NCBI GenBank assembly: GCA_963840095.1
Contig: CAWIXN010000004.1
Span: 543,239-607,238 of the forward strand
Reading direction: 5' to 3'
Source: DATBGO01 sp963840095
GTDB taxonomy: Bacteria; Actinomycetota; Actinomycetes; Streptosporangiales; Streptosporangiaceae
DNA: 64,000 nucleotides
Shown: positions 61,156 through 64,000 of the stretch, in pieces
Layout of the letters: the number at the start of each line of letters is the position of its first letter
How positions within the stretch are numbered: position 1 is the first letter of the stretch
The notes under the pieces: generated by a model
Seen by the model: the letters and a program-made list of their open reading frames with translations, nothing else
Told to the model about the DNA's origin: nothing
The model's database searches: none
Translations under genes and position numbers: made by a program

Positions 61156-61415
61156 CATCGCCGCAGGTCACGACGCTGCCGGCGACCACCCTTACCAAGC
61201 ATGCACTGCGAAGGTGAATCCCAATACGGTGATCCCGCTTACGATGGCTGCCACGCAAGAACGGCTGACCGCTGCACGCTGCGATCCGATGGATGCTGCG
61301 ATGCGATGGTGCGATCGTGGATTGGCGAACCGGGCAGCACGACCGTCCGCTGACCATCACTGACCGTCACCGCGACCCGCGACGGCCTTCCCTCGCCGCG
61401 AGCACCCCAAAAAAT

Positions 61416-61431
61416 TCGAACACCCGTTCAG
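61416..61431. promoter_or_regulatory. LexA-like box (weak)
   Basis: TCGAACACCCGTTCAG matches TCGAAC-N4-GTTCGA at 10 of 12 fixed positions. It is in the gene-poor stretch of the element, 447 bases ahead of the next gene. Confidence 0.3.
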
Positions 61432-61862
61432 GAATCGACCCCCCGAAGCCTATGCGTCACGCAGGATGGATCGCCGGTCGCGTCCTGCGTCCACGCGGCG
61501 ACGCCGCAGCCAGCAGATTTTTTCACGCGTGATTTTTGGGCCTGTTTTCGCAGGTCAGGCGCTTGTGATCTTGGCGTGGCCGTCGCGTGGCCGGTGACGT
61601 GCGCACTGGCTGGATGGTCGCGGAAATTCGAACACCTGGGCTAACGTCATGATCATCTGGTCCGCGTAGCGCGCCGCATCGTAAAACCGGTCCTATTCGC
61701 CCCGTTTTGCCGTGCGTGACGGTGCGTGACGCCGTGGATGGTCCTTGTGCGGCTGGCGCTACGTCCTGTGCGGCTGGCGTACACCCGTGGGACGATGATG
61801 TGAGTCCTGGCCGGGCGAGTTCTCGCCGTTCCCGTCCCGGCCGGGCCAACCAGGAGGACGTG

Positions 61863-62006
61863 ATGGTGGTCGCGATCGCTACCGGGTTCTACGACCTGAA
61901 CGACGGCTACGGCACCCGGTACGTCACCCCGGGGATGGTCGTGGCCGCTGATGACCCGGCCGCGCTGGCCTGCCCGAGTTGCTTCATGCCGACCGAGGGA
62001 TCCTGA
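61863..62006 (+). CDS. 47-residue element protein
   Basis: ATG 61863 with GGAGG five bases upstream. VVAIATGFYDLNDGYGTRYV, then TPGMVVAADDPAALACPSC and FMPTEGS. It contains one CPSC pair. The stop overlaps the next ATG (TGATG). First of a run of small genes. Function unknown. Confidence 0.6.
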   Translation: MVVAIATGFYDLNDGYGTRYVTPGMVVAADDPAALACPSCFMPTEGS

Positions 62007-62489
62007 TGACCGAGTTCAGCACCGAGTACCACATGGGGTGGGTCGGCCAGGGTGATGTGCCGCTGCCTGCCCAGTCCCGCGCGGCGATGGCCAGGGAAGA
62101 CGCCGCGGCGCAGCGGGAGGCCGAGCGTGAGGCAGCACGGTCGCAGGACCGGGCCGAGGCGTCGGCGCTGGCGGCCAGGGTGTCCGGCCGGGTGCGGCAT
62201 GGCCTCGGTGACGTGTTCGCTCACGCGCTCAGGCAGATGAGCGCCGACGACTACACGGCTGAACGGGAAGAGCTGCAGCGGAACGCGACAGAGTGGACGG
62301 GTGAGCCTCCGCCGCGGCCGCGGCTATGGTCGGATGACCAGCTGGCCGCCGAGGCGCGACCAGGTGCAGCTGCGGCGGATGCGCGACCAGGCCGCCGCCG
62401 AGCACGTCGCGTCAGACAAGCTCATTCTCGAGGCGCGGGAACGGCACCCGGTGACCAGCCGCTGGCCCGCGTGGATCCGCCGGTCATGA
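62006..62489 (+). pseudogene. Charged helical element protein, frameshifted near 62350
   Basis: ATG 62006 opens EDAAAQREAEREAARSQDRA and SADDYTAEREELQRNATEWT, then RLWSDDQLAAEA. From about 62350 the better continuation lies in the next frame: RDQVQLRRMRDQAAAEHVAS, DKLILEARERHPVTSRWPAW, with a stop at 62489. In the original frame the rest is Arg/Pro-rich and runs to 62527. A one-base indel therefore splits a ~160-residue, mostly helical protein. Function unknown. Confidence 0.55.
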
Positions 62490-62523
62490 GCGCCACGCCG
62501 AAACGTGCCGAGCGGCGCAGTAC

Positions 62524-62740
62524 GTGAGCGTGGTCAGCGGGTACGCCGCGGATCGGGGAGCTGCCGGACCTGAACGCTGGCAGCACCGAGACCGCTTCGG
62601 CGCCGCCGCCGTCCTACCCGGATGCCCTGCCCGATGGTCTCTGGGCGGCGCCAGCGGATGAGCAGGCCGCCGCGAAGATGCGGCTGTCGGCCGCCGCCGG
62701 GGTGGGCGACCCGGGGCCGAGCTACAAGGTCCGGCAGTAG
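62524..62740 (+). pseudogene. Small element ORF with disrupted start
   Basis: A coding-looking stretch, GTPRIGELPDLNAGSTETAS, PPPSYPDALPDGLWAAPADE, VGDPGPSYKVRQ, ends at TAG 62738-62740 directly before the next ATG. In its own frame the nearest upstream stop is at 62525 and there is no start codon. GTG 62524 is in another frame, so a single-base shift near 62540 would be needed to join them. Confidence 0.4.
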
Positions 62741-62977
62741 ATGGAGTTCACCGGCCCGATCACCACCGAGTCGCTGTACTACCTGCAGGCCCGGGGTGAC
62801 TGCCTGGCCAGGGCCAGGAACGTGAAACCGCGGACCGTCGAGGAGATCCTGAAGGCCGCCGGGGAGCAGATGGACGTGGAAGATCTCTACCTGGCGTGGC
62901 TGCATGGTGAGCCGGTCGCGCGGAAGGTCCCGCACCCGAGGCGGAAGCTGCGTGCCCTGCTGCGGCAGCGTGGCTGA
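62741..62977 (+). CDS. Small element protein
   Basis: 78 residues; ATG immediately after the preceding TAG. ESLYYLQARGDCLARARNVK, then PRTVEEILKAAGEQMDVEDL, YLAWLHGEPVARKVPHPRR. It looks like a compact helical protein; no known family recognised. It is followed 18 bp later by a strong hairpin terminator, so it is the last gene of this run. Confidence 0.65.
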   Translation: MEFTGPITTESLYYLQARGDCLARARNVKPRTVEEILKAAGEQMDVEDLYLAWLHGEPVARKVPHPRRKLRALLRQRG

Positions 62978-62995
62978 GCGCCACCAGGACAGCGG

Positions 62996-63039
62996 AAGGC
63001 CCCGGGTACGCGGGTATGGGTCCGCGTGCCCGGGGCCTT
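62996..63039. terminator. Strong hairpin terminator
   Basis: Arms AAGGCCCCGGGTACGCGG (62996-63013) and CCGCGTGCCCGGGGCCTT (63022-63039) pair over 18 bp with one G-T wobble around an 8-base loop. There is no U-tract, as is common in actinobacteria. It closes the rightward small-gene run and faces the leftward Cys-rich gene, so it may serve both strands. Confidence 0.8.
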
Positions 63040-63155
63040 AGCGTCGTCTACCGGGCCGGGCCGGGGCTATCCCGCCTTGAGCGGAGTTCCCTGCGCCCGT
63101 GGCAGGCGGGCTGTTGTAAGCGACGCCTCGAAGCATCGCCGCCCCGGCCCGGGGC

Positions 63156-63503
63156 TCACGAGCGCCCGGTCCCCCCGCACGCCGGGCACGTCCGCGGCGT
63201 GCACGTGTGGCCGGGACCGGTACATGCGCAGCCCACGGCCGGGACCGCGCCGCCGCCCCCGCACCCGGGGCAGGCCCCCTCCGGCGGTTCTGCCTGCTCG
63301 GCGGTGGTCAGCTTGCCGAGCAGCTCGTCCGCGGTGCGGCCGATCAGGACCCGGATGTGCCTGCCGTCCTCGCTGCGGCGCACCGCGGACCACACGCCTA
63401 ACTGGTGATCAAGCTCGATCTGCCATCTGTCGCCGAACCGGCGATGTAGCTCGCCGGGTCCGGGTGGTGGCGTGGCGGCTGGTGTGACGGGATGATCGTT
63501 CAT
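63156..63503 (-). CDS. Cys-rich (DnaJ-zinc-finger-like) element protein
   Basis: 115 residues from ATG 63503 with a GGAGG box about 9 bases upstream. The N-terminal half (ELHRRFGDRWQIELDHQLGV, WSAVRRSEDGRHIRVLIG, then TADELLGKLTTAE) is a small alpha/beta part. The C-terminal third carries CPGCGGGG...GCAC...HTC and CPACGGTG, resembling DnaJ-type CxxCxGxG zinc knuckles. Leftward, divergent from the GntR gene. Function unknown. Confidence 0.7.
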   Translation of the reverse strand: MNDHPVTPAATPPPGPGELHRRFGDRWQIELDHQLGVWSAVRRSEDGRHIRVLIGRTADELLGKLTTAEQAEPPEGACPGCGGGGAVPAVGCACTGPGHTCTPRTCPACGGTGRS

Positions 63504-63598
63504 TAGCCGGCCTCCGGGGTCGGTCAGGGCTCGGCAGTCGATCTACGGTCGCTGCCGGGCCCGCTTTGTGATTCCTGCCCGAGCGTACGCGCCGCAGT

Positions 63599-63646
63599 AT
63601 GTAGCCGTCTACGGTGAGCTACATATCCCTGTAGGGTTAGCTATGT
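63599..63646. promoter_or_regulatory. Operator-like dyads between divergent genes
   Basis: ATGTAGC (63599-63605) and GCTACAT (63618-63624) form an inverted repeat, and a related AGCTATGT follows (63639-63646). GTCTACGGTGA is repeated (63607 and 63667). This AT-richer stretch lies between the divergent Cys-rich gene and the GntR regulator and is a likely binding site for that regulator. Confidence 0.5.
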
Positions 63647-63682
63647 GTTTGTACAGGTCACGGGGTGTCTACGGTGACGACC

Positions 63683-63937
63683 ATGACGGACCGGGATGAC
63701 GGCCCGCGGTTCGACCCGCGTGGCCCGGAGCTGGTGTACATGCAGATCGCCGACGACATCGCCGGCCAGATCGAGCGCGGCGAGCTGGCACCGGGCGACC
63801 GGCTGCCTGGCGAGGCTGACCTGGCCGCTGAGTACGGCGCCGCGCGGATGACGGTGCGCCGCGCGATACGGGAACTGCGCGAGCGCGGCCTGGTCAGAGT
63901 CGTCACCGGCAAGGGCACCTACGTGCTCAGCCGCTGA
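63683..63937 (+). CDS. Short GntR-family regulator (KorSA-like winged helix)
   Basis: 84 residues, almost only the GntR winged helix-turn-helix: PELVYMQIADDIAGQIERGE, LAPGDRLPGEADLAAEYGAA, RMTVRRAIRELRERGLVRVV, ending TGKGTYVLSR. The ligand-binding C-terminal domain of full GntR proteins is absent, although the gene ends with a normal stop. In actinomycete integrative elements, GntR proteins such as KorSA silence replication and excision. GTG 63665 is an alternative start adding six residues. Confidence 0.85.
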   Translation: MTDRDDGPRFDPRGPELVYMQIADDIAGQIERGELAPGDRLPGEADLAAEYGAARMTVRRAIRELRERGLVRVVTGKGTYVLSR

Positions 63938-63964
63938 CCGGCGGCAGCGTGCCTACACTGGCGT

Positions 63965-64000
63965 ATGACCACCCGCATGCGTCGTTATGTGCGGCAAGCG
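63965..64000 (+). CDS. Start of a further ORF, cut by the window edge (tentative)
   Basis: ATG at 63965 opens MTTRMRRYVRQA and runs off the window. It lies 27 bp after the GntR gene on the same strand. Too short to identify. Confidence 0.3.
   Translation, partial: MTTRMRRYVRQA

Larger units (their letters stand above)
60560..61862. other. 1.3-kb gene-poor stretch of the element
   Basis: No gene is supported on either strand; available frames have no motif or ribosome site, and codon positions look random. The stretch is studded with short dyads and repeats: the 25-bp palindrome at 61131, direct CCGCAGGTCAC copies at 61115 and 61160, AAATTCGAACACC at 61412 and 61624, and a LexA-like site. 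It may hold the element origin, a regulatory RNA or a transfer site. Confidence 0.55.
55395..64000. mobile_element. Integrative element with serine recombinase (left end; right end outside the window)
   Basis: The element begins where the DUF222/HNH gene loses homology to its family (about 55395-55410) and carries a large serine recombinase at that edge, the usual place for the integrase next to attL. Cargo in order: recombinase, small protein, primase-polymerase, DUF3631 ATPase with a heptamer array, small coupled ORFs, NUMOD4/HNH gene, a 1.3-kb gene-poor stretch, small ORFs, a Cys-rich protein and a short GntR regulator. This is the profile of an actinomycete integrative element or phage-like satellite. 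No capsid, terminase or FtsK-type transfer gene lies in the visible part. The 3' part of the HNH gene should lie beyond the right end. Confidence 0.8.

Noticed and set aside
63016..63487. Plus-strand frames opposite the Cys-rich protein
   Set aside because: Arg/Pro-rich shadows of the minus-strand gene, beginning inside the terminator hairpin.

Overview
The window is GC-rich, densely coding actinobacterial DNA. GTG starts and 1-4 base gene overlaps are frequent. A Cvn-type conservon, an SOS-controlled imuA'-imuB pair, a 13E12-type HNH protein, GT-C mannosyltransferase-like enzymes and an integrative element with primase-polymerase and DUF3631 genes all fit a filamentous actinomycete, perhaps Streptosporangiaceae-like. 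The genus is an inference.

Layout. 1-12.7 kb is mostly chromosomal: a molybdenum hydroxylase large subunit cut by the window edge, an aldehyde dehydrogenase stub, a cytochrome P450, an APC permease, a STAND/TPR protein and a complete four-gene conservon (cvnA-D). 12.9-20.3 kb is an accessory region starting at a CAU tRNA. It holds a frame-broken tyrosine integrase with an excisionase-like stub, a second integrase fragment, two small membrane proteins, an MNT/HEPN toxin-antitoxin pair, a transposase remnant, a DUF899 protein and a broken second copy of the HEPN gene. 20.4-34.3 kb is a co-oriented five-gene block: an unknown 626-residue protein, a 1578-residue DEAH helicase with a DUF1998-type C-terminus, and the Wadjet-type condensin JetA/JetB/JetC. 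The usual fourth subunit, the JetD nuclease, is not in the window. This is the best candidate for an undescribed system: the helicase and its partner may replace or supplement the missing effector.

34.3-36.2 kb carries decayed genes and a 36-bp repeat gene. 36.2-55.4 kb is again mostly chromosomal: a VOC protein, an enoyl-CoA hydratase-like protein, a WS/DGAT acyltransferase, endonuclease III, two convergent membrane glycosyltransferases whose stops lie in one minisatellite, a zinc-type ABC importer behind a Zur-like box, a rhomboid-like protein, a secreted lysozyme-like protein, imuA'-imuB behind a LexA box, and a DUF222/HNH gene.

At about 55.4 kb the HNH gene breaks off in its last motif and an integrative element begins, running past the right edge. 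It carries a large serine recombinase, a primase-polymerase, a DUF3631 ATPase, small coupled genes, a NUMOD4/HNH gene and a short GntR regulator. A symmetric array of ten GCTACCT/AGGTAGC heptamers lies in the 3' end of the DUF3631 gene and is a candidate replication or partition site. Several genes in the accessory regions are split by single-base frameshifts, which may be real decay or sequence error.
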